Below are positions 21,466 to 33,142 of a stretch of DNA of 64,000 bases, one piece after another. The notes under the pieces are model-generated. The model had not been told where the DNA came from, did not search any database, and was given only the letters and a program-made list of their open reading frames with translations. Numbering within the stretch: the first letter of the stretch is position 1; each line of letters begins with the position of its first letter. Position numbers and translations under genes: made by a program. This stretch comes from Ampelocalamus luodianensis (taxonomy: Eukaryota; Streptophyta; Magnoliopsida; Poales; Poaceae): positions 8,845,501 through 8,909,500 of the forward strand of contig CM070617.1 in assembly GCA_036346255.1 (NCBI GenBank). The letters run 5' to 3'.

Positions 21466-21476
21466 TTCCAGTAGTG

Positions 21477-22480
21477 CTAGCTGGGTCACGTTGTGTGATG
21501 GTGTGAGGCCGTGAGCTAGAAGATCGACGGTACCATCCCGGCCCCATCCCATCCCGCGGCACGTACGCCATTAGTACGTACGTACCACGTCCCCGAAGAT
21601 GGTTGCACGGTACGGGCCCCTGACTTCCTTGGCGTGCATACACGAACGATCGGTTGTTCGCATTCATGCCCTTCACGTGTTGCGTGAATGAACGCGCGCA
21701 CGCAACGTGTCACTCACGCCCACGCATGCCCACATATCTAACTCGTTGTCCGGCCCCGAAGGCGACGCGCGGCTCGGCGATCGAAAACGTCGCGGCGCGG
21801 TGCCGTTTGGTCGGCTCGGCTCTTGCCGCGCGCGCCGCCACCACCAAAACGTGAAAAAACTGAAAAACCTCGCGCGGTACGTGTCCGCGCGCGCGAGCCG
21901 AGCCCCAGAGCAGCACGTTTGGAGTTTGCACGAGATCGATCGGTCGAAGCATGCATGCATCACGGCAACAGGTCGCGCTGCAGCTGATAGGCGTACGCAC
22001 GTAGGAAATGAGCAAATCAGCACGATATATATAGTTAATTTGGCCGGCTTTCGCTTGGCTGCCTTCGTTTTAAGCTTCCAGGGTTGGGCAAGAAGGAACA
22101 GGGACCAGCGGTGTACGTAACGTACGTTGACGTACAGTGTGGGAGCTGGGGAAGAGGATGCTACGGACTTACAGATACGTGGCATCCATGCATGGGAAAC
22201 AAGGATAACGTGTGGACCCTGACATCCGATCGGTAGCTAGGCTCCGAACGCTATGTGATTTGTTTCTATCCACTCATTTAATCTTTATTCACCCAACTCT
22301 ACTCTCGTTTCAATCTGTACCTTCATTCCTCTGTCTCCAACCAGCACATCAATTTCACTCTCATCTTCAACCACCCTCCCCTACCCACTCGCCTCCCCCC
22401 CCACCCCAAGGGAGAAGCCACAGCCCCACTCGCCCTATCTCTCAGGCTCTCAGCCCTATGTGTTGGCTCTTCTTGTCCGT
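21477..22480. other. Unassigned stretch
   Basis: The right TSD cta is at 21,477-21,479. 21,480-22,200 is GC-rich with overlapping ORFs on both strands but no recognisable protein. 22,260-22,450 is C-rich and pyrimidine-rich, compatible with the 5' leader of the gene fragment that follows. No promoter element is clear. Confidence 0.4.
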
Positions 22481-22481
22481 G

Positions 22482-22866
22482 ATGGCGGCATCGATGGCGT
22501 CGCTGCGGGAGCAGTCGATCCGAGAGGCGATGCTGGAGAGCGTGGTGGCCTACCACCACCAACACGGATGAAGCACAGGTTCCGCAAGAGCCTCTCCTAT
22601 GCTGGCGAGCTCTCCTCGGTCGGTCGCGCCCGCGGGGAGGGCGCGTCCTCGTTGGCCTCGACCACCTTGCTCTGTGGGCCCGAGGAGGACGAGCCCTTCT
22701 GGGAGGAGGAGGAGGGCACCGTCGAGCTCGTCCAACTCGGCGCCAACCATGCCGAGAACGTCCGCATCCTCATAAGCTACACCAGTGGCGGCCACTGTGC
22801 CTCCGCGGAAGGCGTTTTTGGAGAGGTTCTGTTGGGTTCTCATGGTTCGCTTTTGTCTTTGTTGTA
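22482..22866 (+). pseudogene. Probable MGDG synthase N-terminal fragment
   Basis: The frame starting at 22,482 reads MAASMASLREQSIREAML and ends ESVVAYHHQHG at a stop (22,569). A second frame from 22,568 continues RFRKSLSYAGELSSVG, then EEEEGTVELVQLGANHAENV and RILISYTSGGHCASAEG. In monogalactosyldiacylglycerol synthases (chloroplast-envelope galactolipid enzymes) the segment before the glycosyltransferase domain is 'LGA-RAKNVLILMSDTGGGHRASAEA'. The match in spacing and residues is good, with D and G of the SDTGGGH motif replaced by Y and S and R by C. The reading frame is broken, the similarity stops near 22,815, and the catalytic domain is absent. It is a captured or truncated copy; the assignment rests on one motif region and is moderate. 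Confidence 0.5.
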
Positions 22867-22894
22867 GCTATAAGTTTTTTTGTTGCAATGGGTG

Positions 22895-23180
22895 ATTTTA
22901 GATGTTGCAACAATTTTTTGAAATGGGTTTTTTTCATCAAGAATTTCTCGATGTTGCAACTATTATCGTCGATTGTTGCACACATGAAATCAAAATATTT
23001 CATAAATTAGGTTTCAATGTAGCAAATTTTTTAATGTTGCAACAATTATTTTCGGATGTTGCCACTATTATTTTCAAATGTTTCATAAATTAGGTTTAAA
23101 TGTTGTAATTTTCTTGATGTTGCAACAATTATTATCGGATGTTGCCACTATTATTTTCGAATGTTGCAATGTTATAACAT
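22895..23180. repeat. Degenerate tandem repeats with GTTGCAAC motif
   Basis: A unit of about 90 bp carrying GATGTTGCAACAATTATT, CGGATGTTGCCACTATTATT and TTTCATAAATTAGGTTT occurs about three times. It follows directly on the gene fragment. Confidence 0.7.
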
Positions 23181-23861
23181 TAAAATTTGTTTGATTGGGA
23201 TATTTGAATTAGTTTTAAAGTGTAGCAAGGTTCTAAACTAATAGTTTCCATGCAATTTCGATGAGAATATATTATTTTTCCTAATCCTTTTTCGGAGGAG
23301 AAACTTCAAATCTCATGGGCGAGCAAGATCGGACGGAGGAGTTTTTTTTTTTTTTTTGCGTCGGGGGTGCGTGATTCAATACAAGAACACGGGAGTAAAG
23401 TTGTTATTCTTTTCAGAAAAACCTTAAACATGTCTAAAAATCCCTATCTCTTTTTGTGTGGTCTCGAGAGCTATGTCCTAGTATTTAACTCACAAATCTC
23501 GATAGTAATTAATCGATAGGGATAGGAAGGCTGCCGAAGGCGGAAGCGACTGGAAGGATCGAGAATGACCCGTGATCAATTGATTGGTTGGTGTAGGTTA
23601 GTATCTATCTAATGAAAGCGCACTTGATGTATACACTTTTCTTATTCACTAAGCATTGCTTTTGTTGTTTTGTTTTTTAGGCACGTGCCTCTAACCAAAC
23701 ACCACAATCCCAATCAGGACTTGCCAGACAAAAATCATCAAAATTTTATGCTACCTCTAAGTACAATTTTTTCTTAGACACATCGCTCATGACACCAACC
23801 AAATAGACCCTAAGTATCAAGCAAATTTACTTGTTAGGGGATGCTAGCACGGCCTTATGGT
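23181..23861. other. Unassigned AT-rich stretch
   Basis: No gene. A 17-bp T-run lies at 23,341-23,357. The part around 23,690-23,815 (CTAACCAAACACC ... CCAACCAAATAGACCC) resembles the ends of common grass MITEs but could not be bounded. Confidence 0.35.
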
Positions 23862-24800
23862 TTTTATTTTTTATTTTTATTTTTAAGAAAAACGGGAGGG
23901 TAGACCCTACCTAGATTTTACAAAACTCCAGCAAAGTCAAGCCTTACATGATGTAAGTTACATCCAGCGGATAGAGTGCCGGGTAGAGCCGCTAGAACCT
24001 CATGCCTAGCTCAGAGATTTAACTACGCGACCTCATCCACTACAGAAAAAATGAGTGAAAAAAACTTTTGTTACAGGATAAATCTTCCCATTCTCCATTG
24101 GTCGAGCCAGGACGAGACGAGATAGAGAACTGAATCTTCGCGGTCCTCGTGCGGTGCTTCACCAGGCTCAGCTCCTGCTTGCTTTCTGGGACCACTCTGA
24201 TAGGTTCTACCTCAACGTCGTCAAAGACCTTTCTATTCCTCGCCAACCAAATGTTCCAGCAGACCACCACCACCATTGTCAAAGCATATCCCAGTCCCAG
24301 GTCAAGCACCTCATCACCGTGCGTTAAGAACTCCGCAACAGAGCTCATCCAATTTAGATTCACACCCAGTCTTCTCCAAAATTCCTGAGTTTGTGTACAC
24401 TTGAACAACAAAATAATAATTGTCTCGTCTTCCACAGAACCGAACGGGCACCCTGCGTTGTTTGTCACCCCTTGCCTATGCAGTCTTTCTCTGATGTTGA
24501 TACGCCCTTTGAGAACGAGCCACTTGAAGAATTTCTGCTTAGTTCTAGCTATGCTCCTCCACATTAGTTGAGCTTCGTGATCCACCATCCCACCTTCATT
24601 CATGATGTTGTAAACTGTCTTTGTGCTAATTTCTTTATGTACGCCATGCCCCAATATTCTCTTGTCACCTCCCTCTCCCCTTGGCATCGTGCCCTGAATT
24701 GCTATCATCAAACATGCCAATTCGTTCTCAGCGCGACCTCCATGGGCGAATAACAGCAGTCTCGCCCCTCGCATCAAACCACTCCCTTACAGTGATATCG
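23862..24800 (-). pseudogene. LINE 3' end with RT zinc-binding domain
   Basis: A 245-residue open frame (24,777-24,040, minus strand) contains STKTVYNIMNEGGMVDHEAQ, WRSIARTKQKFFKWLVLKGR, INIRERLHRQGV, CPFGSVEDETIIILLFKC and VCWNIWLARNRKVFDDVEVE. This is the reverse-transcriptase zinc-binding (zf-RVT) region at the C-terminus of plant LINE polyproteins, with its W..L.....TR..L and CP.C...E...HLLF.C pattern. On the minus strand the sequence then reaches an A-rich tail (T-rich at 23,862-23,884 on plus), the expected LINE 3' end. Upstream LINE domains are absent, so the copy is 5'-truncated. Confidence 0.85.
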
Positions 24801-25329
24801 GGTTTTGCCGCGTATGTGTATATTAGTACATTACTGGGTAAGACAACGCAAGCGGGCTATGTTCATGCCATCTATCCCACCAGAAGCTAGCCATTTTACC
24901 CGACAAGATGTCCACCTTAGCTAGGGATCTCTATAGACTTGCCAGTTCACAAACGCCCTTCTACGCCAGTGTGACCAGCCCACTCGCGCCAGTTATTCCA
25001 GAATTTTTGGCCGTATTGGCGCTTTTTTGCCCCGTTTTTACAAGAGCGGCTGTCGCTGGATTTTATTTGCAAAAATGGCCACCACGTGTCCTCATACCGT
25101 ATGGCCACCGTGCGGTGGATCGCTACCGGCCGCCACGCGCCCTCCCCTCCCCACCCACCCGCCCGGCCCTCCCTCCCACAAGCCACCCCGTCGCCAAATG
25201 AAATCTAAGAAAACCAGTCCGGTTCTCCAGAGAAACAAAAACCAGGTGACGAGCAAATTTCCCCCCACCCGTCCTCCCTCCTCCGCACATCCGTCGACTC
25301 GTCGTGGCTGTCTCAACTCTTCAACGAAG

Positions 25330-26789
25330 GCAAGTCGTAGACCTTTGATCATGTTGTACCCAATTTATAAAATTATATTATTTTATATCAACATGCATGG
25401 CTAGTTGTATAAAAATGGTTTTAAAAATAGTTAAATGCCTACTCGACAGTATGACTCATTGAATACTTTACGAACGACATGTTGACATGTTCCCTTGGAC
25501 ACCATAGGTTGGGTGTTCCTAGTTGGACATTGTTGTCATACCAACAGGGGTGCGTATTATGCTTAGTCCTACTTTAGTTATGCGATGGTCTCTCGATCTC
25601 ATGATTCAATGATGATGAACTTGACTAATGAAATATAGAATTGTGACACAACCACTATTATTAAAAATTGTTGTGCCATGGCAAGAGCTGCCAATTGGTC
25701 GGGTTGAACAAAAAAAAACGATTTCATACTCGGCGAATGATCCTGTAGTAAAGGGGGTGCGGGAAACACATTGGGATGAGGATGTTTCGCCTGAGTAGCC
25801 ACTAAGGACTTAACTTTATGTGCCATTGATCTGGGCCTTACCGTGTAACCACAAGTCCATTTATGGAGTGGACCTGGCCGAATAATTAGCAATATTTTGA
25901 CCTGATTCTGTCGTGGTGGTGTGTGGATTGACATGGCACAAAAGGGGGCCATAAAGGTGAAACCTTAGCGGGCAGAACCAAGTCAGAACAAAGCTTTGTA
26001 AAGGTTTTGTGATAATCGCTTAGTTGCACACCTCGGAAGTGTGTGGGCAGACAGTATAAGATGGTTATCTCTTGTTGGTCAAACTGTACAACCTCTGCAG
26101 GGTGTAAAACTATTTGAATAGTTGTGTCCCTGGTTGTGGATAATGCCTGGTGATTTCACACAAGTGGTAGATTTTTTCTCAAAATGGTGGTCGTGGTTGA
26201 TCCCGAATACTACGTCCTGGTCGTAGGAGTGGTCTGGGAAGTGATTGTTTACTTATGTATTAATCTTTCAACTTGCGCTTTCAATCTACTTACTGTATTT
26301 TCAGTTAATACTGCTTTCTGCAAAATAACCATAAAGCTATCATTGTCAAGCCTTGTATGAATACTATTTGCATACATTTTCCAACGACTTGCTGAGTACA
26401 TTCAAAATACTCACGGATTTATGTCCTCTGGTTGATCAGTCGCCGAAGAGGACCCAAGGAGCTCAGAGTTCTATGAAGAGGAGTACTTTGAAGATGGTGC
26501 GATCTAGGGGACGTCCTCCACTCGATAGCCTGTGGGCATGTCGAATGGCTTCCACGAATTGTTTTGGATCCGCTGCAAGTTCTTTTCGTTGTATGCCCTG
26601 TGCGGCAGACCTTGTAAGACTTGACCATAAGGTCTTTTGCTTCTATAAATATTAATTTATCCGCTTCATCTTCAGTTTGTTGTATGACTATGATTACATC
26701 AATATTGGAACTGTGTGAACTAGCTACTGATCGTGGGACTAGTTCGAAATGCACAGAGAGTCTCGAGATTGCTACTCGGGGTCCCGACA
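25330..26789 (+). mobile_element. 5'-truncated chromovirus-type LTR
   Basis: It shares with the LTRs at 34,422 and 41,607 the segments CCTTTGATCAT (near 25,345), ACCTTAGCG, GTGTAAAACTATT-GAATAG and the 3' terminal cccgaca (26,789). There is no TGTAAC start. It ends abruptly against MULE transposase coding sequence, so it is an insertion in the transposase gene. Confidence 0.6.
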
Positions 26790-27440
26790 CAAACCACCGA
26801 GGGAATTGTGTCATCGGAAGTGCCTTATGTGGCATCGAGACTAGATGACATCGCGGTGTGTTCGCTCATACTGCCACAGGAAGAAGGCTCCCAGTGGGGG
26901 TTTGTTGCCGACACCCTCTTAGTTGGGTAGCACTTCTCTAGTAAGGAAGTCGTGCAACAAGCTATAGCACGATATGCCTTGTCTGTCAGCCGTGTGTACC
27001 GAGTGCTCCGATCCAACCCAGGAAAGTACGCAGTGAAGTGCGTAGTGGAAGGTTGCCCTAGCAAGGTTAGCGCTCGATGAGCAAATATCTTCGGCTCGGT
27101 CTTCGGGGTCAAGACGATGATCGACCATACTTGTGAGCTTAGCGAGCCCCTACGACAGCATCAGAACATGACGTTTGCATATGTGGCAAGCCTCATCAGG
27201 CACCTAGTTGCGGCGGACGTGTCCGTCTCCCCCAAGATGTTGATGTTAGAAGTCGTCAATCTGATTGGGTATCTAGTCAGCTACATCAAGGTCCGACGAG
27301 CCAAGTAGAAGGTCATCGAGTCCATGTAGGAACATACAAAGAAGCGTATAATCTTGTGCCGAGATTGCTTGACCAGATTGCCGAATCAAACCCCAGCACG
27401 TACATAAAAAAGCTCAAGAGTGAAGATGCTAACGGAGGGC

Positions 27441-27744
27441 TAGACCTCTTCAAACGCCGGGTCGAGCCGGGCTTAAAAGCCGATCTCAAGCGGGCAGGCC
27501 CGAGCCTGGCCCGAAAATCGAATTTTTAGTTTAAAAGTATTGTTTTAACCATTTTTTAGAATAAAAACTAATGTTTAATTCATTTTCAGAAGTAAATAAA
27601 TAGATTTTCACTTTTTTAATTGTTTTGTCGGAATTTCAGGCTGGGACGGGCTTACATCGGGCCAGTTTTCCAGTCCCAGGCCCGGCCCGAATAGGGTCAT
27701 GCTCGAGCTGGGCTGGCGGGCCGGGTCACCCACGAACACCTCTA
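27441..27744. mobile_element. 304-bp hAT MITE in the MULE transposase
   Basis: The ends TAGACCTCTTCAAACG and, inverted, TAGAGGTGTTCGTGGG, followed by CGGGTCGAGCC / GACCCGGCCC, are a terminal repeat type of grass hAT MITEs. The flanks cggagggc (27,433-27,440) and cggaggac (27,745-27,752) form an 8-bp TSD with one change. Removing the element rejoins transposase coding sequence. Confidence 0.8.
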
Positions 27745-28020
27745 CGGAGGACCCAACTACTTCATTCTAGACTAGGTGTTATAAGCTTTCGCCCAGGCCA
27801 TTCGGGGCTTCAAGTTCTGTCATATTGTGCTCACGATGGATGACACTTTCCTCACGAGAGGTACAAGGCATCATTCTTACCGCGGTGGCAGCCGACGCGA
27901 ATGAACAGCTTCTCCCGGTGGCATTTGCTATTGTGGAGAGCGAGAACATATCCAGTTGATTGTGGTTCCTGACGAATGTGAAGCGAGCGATCGTGGGAGA
28001 CCAGCGTAATGTATGTCTTA

Positions 28021-30734
28021 TGTCAAACCCGGGAGCGAAGGACCCCGAATTCTCTGTGTTCATACACCGGTCCAGGATTTCCAGTGTACACAGTCTCACA
28101 AAATGGATATCACAATCATATCACAAAATTGTAAATAACATTAAGTAATTAAATGTTTAATACAAATGATTCTGAACAACAAATATCAAATAAATAACAC
28201 TGCAGAAGCATAGTAATATAAGTGAGCCACACGATGCGCCACAGGCAATCGTCTGGGGTCGAAGGCCTACTCGTCCTGGTCCTCACTGTTGGGGAAAAAG
28301 TCTTCTCCTGAATAAGAGTTATTCAGCAAGAGTGAGTACAACTACTGTGCTCGCAAGCTACACCCAATATGGAATGGAAATGCATGCATAAGGTAACAAG
28401 TGAATAAGGCAGGGGTTATTTTGCATAAAGCAGCATTTTCAGTTTGAATATCCATAGTAATTTCTAAGGTCATTTTCATATTATAACTAAAATCAGATTT
28501 TAAAATGACTGATCGCCTCCTACACATGGCTGATCGCCCAAATTTTTCATAAGGATTAACCATCCTCAAACATTTAAATCATTTTTTAAAACCAAAAACA
28601 AATCTAACTTCAAGTGGCCTTGCTAGCATGTCCATGACCGCGGACGCAGCTATTCGAATAGTTTCTACTCTGCAGAGTTTGTACAACTTTACCCACACGA
28701 GAGGACATGCTCATTATGTCGGTCAAAGCACGCTGCCGTAGGCGTGTGACTGAGCAATTATCATGAGGCCTTTACAGTGCGGTGTCCTAGTGTATATATG
28801 CCCGCTAAGGTCTCACCCCTTTGGACTAACCGTCCTCCGGAAGCCCCCTCTTGCGCCAGGTGGGAATAAAAAGTCTAACCGACATCCACACATCATCATG
28901 GCACAAATACACTAAAACACTACAAGTTAATTAGCCAAATCCTGCCCATACAGGACATGCGGTAGTACAGTAAGGCATAGCAATAAGCGGCTCAAAGACC
29001 GGTCCTCAATTGACTTGGGCGACTTTCATTCAAACCCTGGGCCTTAATCTTAACCAGATTAAACTCGTGCATAAACCTGCACCCACCATTCCAACCAATT
29101 CGCCCGAGTCCAAACTCATTTTTGATTTTATTTAGAGTAAAACCCTCTTTATAAATCCATGTGGTAAAACAATACCACCATGTCAACTTTGAAACAAATT
29201 TGTAAGAGATTTGTCTGAACCTTCCCAAATTCATAAGTGTGAACTAAGCCTAGCTAAGCATATGACTAGTTTTAATAGCATTTTGTCTATGGTGTCAAGG
29301 TGTTCATATACAATACACAAATTGGTCATACAATGAATTATTGGAATAACTATATATAAAACAGGGCATTGAAATATTTATATAAACATATGCATGCATT
29401 AAATAATTTAAAAACTGAAAATAACTTAAAATACTGGGAGTAATATGATCAATGGTGTAACTTGCCTTCGTTGACGTCCTGGAAGTCTAAGTCTTCGGAA
29501 TGGTCAAACTCTCCGGAGTCGTCGAAGTCTATACGCGAAAATATGATAAATTTAAATTCAAATAAATTCAAAAAGATAGTTCAAACTAACTCTAAATTGA
29601 AATATTTTGCTTTAGTTAGCTATATTATAATTTTATATAAATTTTGCAACTTGAATCACCCAATTTGGAGTTCAGATGCAAAAGTTATGAATTTTTGAAG
29701 TTTAAATCTATTTAAAAACCTAAATTCTGAATTTACTAGATTTTCTGATTTATTTTTCTAAAGGAAAATCTAATTATTGCGCAATGATGACGTCAGCACG
29801 TGGATTAACAATTTCAGCCGATTTATTTTCAAAAGGAAAAGGTGTTTGGGTCGTGGCGGCGAGGTGACTCGGGCGGCGTTCCGGCGAAGCTAGCGCGCGC
29901 ACGAGGTTGCTCTCAGGGCGGTGATGCCGGTGGTGTCGTCAGTGAGGCACGGGCGTCGACGGTGGCGGCTGAATCGTCGGCCAAAGCTTGCGGCGGTCGG
30001 CGGGGAAAAACCTTGATTGTGGCCGAAGAAGAGGAGGGGAGAGGCTAAGAGTTTGGGGAAGAGATGCATGCAGTGAGGGGCTCATCGTGCTCCTATTTAT
30101 AGAGGCGAAGGGAGCCGGGGCGAGGAGATCGTGCTTGCGGTTATGGCGGCGGCCATTGCGGCTTCGTGCGAACCGGGCGTGGAGAAGGTGGGGTAATGGC
30201 GGGAAAAGAGGCGGCGGGATAAGGGGGATAGGTTGCGCACGTTCTCGCAGAAGATTAGGGATAGAATCGTGGTCGGTTGCGAAGCTTCGAGAAGCCTCAA
30301 TGGCGTGCGCGGCTCGGGGTGGGGAGGAAGAAGGGGAGGAAGATGGAGACCCTGACGGGTGGGGCCATCATGTAAGAGAGAGAGAGGGAAAAAGGCGGGT
30401 GGGCTGGGCCGAAGGCGCCGAAAACAGAGGTGGGCCAAGGGCTTTCAGCCCGTTAGGTTTTCTGGATTTTCTTTTGACTTTTCCATTTGATTTAATTCTA
30501 GTAATTCGATTAAGCTTTAGAAAATAGCAAAATAATTCCAAAAATTATGGAAAAATTCACAGAAATTCTCATACTCATTTTGGACTTAATAAAATTATTT
30601 TCAACTTTATGTTGGCTTTTAATTTTGCAAATAAATTTGTTTTGACTTTAAAATAATTATAAAAAACTTTTAAAAATTCCACAAAAATACATAAATTTTA
30701 ATTTCTACTGAAATTTAAAAATTGGGCTCTTACA
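28021..30734 (-). mobile_element. Ty3/gypsy 3' LTR, minus orientation (2.7 kb)
   Basis: On the minus strand the LTR starts TGTAAGAGCCC at 30,734 and ends CCCGGGTTTGACA at 28,021. Upstream of its start lies a purine-rich tract (AAGGGGGTAGG), the polypurine tract expected before a 3' LTR, and before that the end of pol. Internal motifs (GCGAGCAC-GTTG-ACTCACTCTTGC; CCACCTG-GCGCAAGAGGGGGC) match the plus-strand LTRs at 34,422 and 41,607. The GC-rich part (29,830-30,430) carries long ORFs on both strands that I do not support. Confidence 0.75.
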
Positions 30735-31145
30735 AACCTACCCCCTTAAGGGAATCTCGACCCCGAGATTCAGACTTGGTCAGCAAAGAGGTCGGGATAG
30801 TTGGTCTTGAGGTCTTCTTCTTTCTCCTATGTGGCTTCACTTTTGGGTGGTGACTCCACTGTACTTTGTATGATCGGATGATCCTGCTCCTGGTAACACG
30901 TTCTGCGACATCCAGAATCTTGATTGGTCGCTCCACATAAGTGAGGTCTTCTTGGAGATATTTTGTATCTAACTTGTTCACACGGTTCCGCAGTCAGGAC
31001 GTTATGAAGACATTCAAGGCATTGTGTCTGCAGAACCAGAGACGGAAGTTTGAGTCCATCTGGAGAGACCTCGAACACCGGACCACTCTGTAGGGAGAGC
31101 AACCCAGCAGTGGCATAAGTTTCTCGGAGTGGATTCAACACCACG
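30735..31145 (-). pseudogene. Ty3/gypsy pol C-terminus with chromodomain remnant
   Basis: On the minus strand the frame ending near 30,730 reads QEDLTYVERPIKILDVAER and VTRSRIIRSYKVQWSHH, then shifts frame. The segment 'DLTYVE-P-+ILD--ERVTR---I---KVQW--H---EATWE' is the chromodomain at the C-terminus of chromovirus integrases. The rest of pol is missing beyond 31,145, where MULE transposase sequence resumes, so this is a truncated 3' end of the element whose LTR follows. Confidence 0.8.
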
Positions 31146-32183
31146 CTCCTGAATTACAGAAATAGTCCATTCTCTATGACAAAGATCGTGCGAGGTACGA
31201 GATTATGACAATCAACATGTCCGAGGTGTACAACATCGTCCTCAAATGTGTATGGTGCCTCCCTGCCACCGCGATTATCAAGGAGACATGGAAACACACT
31301 GTTGGTTATTTCATCAATAGAGCCATCGCATCCAAGCGACAGAGGGAGTAAGACAAGCAGTGGTCCAAGAACATATAGAGGCAAATGGACCATAAGATGG
31401 AGAAGACCCGAATGCACGACATCAGGGTGATCGATGGCCTCAGGAGGAAGTACGAGATCAGGCTTCGATAGAAGTATGTCAACAGTCATGCTAGGGGGAA
31501 GGAAACAGGCATGCACCCAAGGTGATGTGGCGACGGCACCTGCAACAACTGAAGCTCCTATACAAGCCATGCTCGCATGTGTACAAGGCGTGTATGCAAA
31601 TGAGACAGATGTATATGCGTACATCTCTTAGTACTACGACATGCAGCACCTATTCAGCACATGGAGTGCAGAGTTTCACTCGTACGATTTTGACATGAAC
31701 TATAAAGATCTTTGGTCGGACAGGGTGAAATGGGCCCGAACAAGGCCTTGAAGACAACATGGAAAGAACGACGACAGACGCGGCGCTTCTGGAATGACAT
31801 GGATGCCAGCCAACGTACCAATATTAGCCGCACAAACAAGTGCAGGATATGCAAGACCCCTAGGCACTCAATAAAGGATTTACCCTAACAGACCCAGCTT
31901 GTTCGGTCATCATTCAGTGTCGTAAAGTAATATTTTTCCGCCTTGTTTTGTTATGTACAGCGTAACTTCTACGATACGTAGATATGGACTCATCCTTATT
32001 ACGTTTTACACATGCGTCCTCGTTATATTTTTCATCATGCGGTGCACTTACATCATGGAATCGTAGGACATAGACAACTTCAACTTACAACACCAACGTG
32101 GGGAGTCCCGTGACAAGGGGGAGGGGAAGACTCCTCTGACCGAGACCAACCGACGTCGTAGACATCATTGCATAGATGATACA

Positions 32184-32590
32184 TAGGATATTCTTTGTTA
32201 ATTTATTGTATCACAGGCTAAATAGGCTTGTACATGACCAATTGAGAGAAATGTGTGGCATGCAGATCATGTAGCAACATACCGTAGCCTTCAAAACACA
32301 CACGAGTCAGAGGATGCGGTATATTGTTATATGATCTGCATGCCACGTATTTCCCTCAATAGGTTCATGCACAATCTTATTTAGCCTATGGTACAATACA
32401 GTATTAACGTGGATAATATTCTTTAATACTATATTATACCACATGATAGATAAGTTTGTATATGAACCAACAGAGGGAAATGCGTGGTGTGCAGATCATA
32501 TAAGAACATATTCTATGGTACAATACAATATTAAATAATATCATCCACATTAAACTCATAAATTAACAAAGAATGTCCTATTTGATCGGG
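32184..32590. repeat. Foldback structure in the MULE 3' region
   Basis: ATTCTTTGTTAATTTAT at 32,190 is mirrored by AAATTAACAAAGAAT near 32,555. Between them ATGCAGATCAT, its inverse ATGATCTGCAT and variants of GAGGGAAATGCGTGG alternate, giving three or four inverted arms of about 100 bp. The copy at about 39,356-39,760 is nearly identical. Confidence 0.75.
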
Positions 32591-33079
32591 GTGCATGTGA
32601 TAATACCCCTTCGTTCTTCATTCCGATTGCAATAAACCCGCGCGTGTATTATGTAATGCTTGTAATACTTCAAATGTCGTCAATTTTATGTATGTACATG
32701 TACATTGCAACTCCATCAGAACCCAATTTTTGGAACCCTAATTCTGTTATGAGTACTTTGTGTGGGAATTTATGAAACCCTAATTTTCGAAACCTAAAAT
32801 CTAAATTTTCGAGACCTAAATCCTTAATTTTTGAGACAATTTCAGAATACATATAAAATTATCCAAACATTACACAATCAATTCCACTACGTACAAACCC
32901 AACGAGGCAGCTTCACGGAGCGACATAACCCAATAAGGCAGCTTTGCGGAGCGATGTGACCCAACGAGGAAGCTTTGCACACCGACGTGACGCAATGTTG
33001 CAACAAGATTCCTCCTCACGGACGCGAATTTGCATAAACTAGATTACACTTCGATCGGGTACGCCACGAGGGCTTAGCA

Positions 33080-33087
33080 TATAAATA
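33080..33087 (+). promoter_or_regulatory. TATA box of the MULE-borne ORF
   Basis: TATAAATA lies 55 bp before the ATG at 33,143, in a normal core-promoter position. It is conserved in the duplicate at 40,249-40,256. Confidence 0.55.
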
Positions 33088-33142
33088 CTACCCCTTCAGC
33101 GGAGGATTATTCTACATCGGATTGCAACACTAGCTCACTCAT

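Larger units (their letters stand above)
12082..21476. mobile_element. 9.4-kb CACTA (En/Spm) transposon
   Basis: The left end reads CACTACCGGAAACGGCTCC; the right end, inverted, reads CACTACTGGAATCAGGCGC. The element is bounded by a perfect 3-bp TSD, cta (12,079-12,081 and 21,477-21,479), the hallmark of CACTA elements. TTTGCCGAGTG and its reverse complement CACTCGGCAAA are repeated many times at 12,100-12,430, 17,095-17,490 and 21,010-21,460. A decayed second-ORF type gene (about 18,567-20,790) is present, but no DDE transposase is seen, so the element is non-autonomous. It contains a long inverted repeat and a nested CACTA element. Confidence 0.95.
26790..31895 (+). pseudogene. MULE (MuDR) transposase, interrupted and inactivated
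   Basis: The transposase can be read in pieces on the plus strand. 26,790-27,440 gives SRLDDIAVCSLILPQEEGSQ, FSSKEVVQQAIARYALSVSR, KYAVKCVVEGCPSKVSAR and DHTCELSEPLRQHQNMTFAY: the MuDR N-terminal domain, with the HTC motif and the SY-K-RRAK segment. 27,745-28,020 gives the catalytic region (MDDTFL for DGTFL; SS-LWFLTNVKRAIVGDQ). After the gypsy insertion, 31,146-31,895 gives MTINMSEVYNIVLK, a SWIM-type region, DMNYKDLWSDRVKW and a CRICKTPRHS zinc knuckle. In-frame stops, frameshifts and three TE insertions abolish function. The protein cuts and pastes MULEs in the nucleus. The 3' end lies in the tandem duplication, and a second copy of it is at 38,767-39,058. Confidence 0.85.

Noticed and set aside
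29842..30527. Overlapping long frames on both strands
   Set aside because: GC-rich part of the minus-strand gypsy LTR. No recognised protein.
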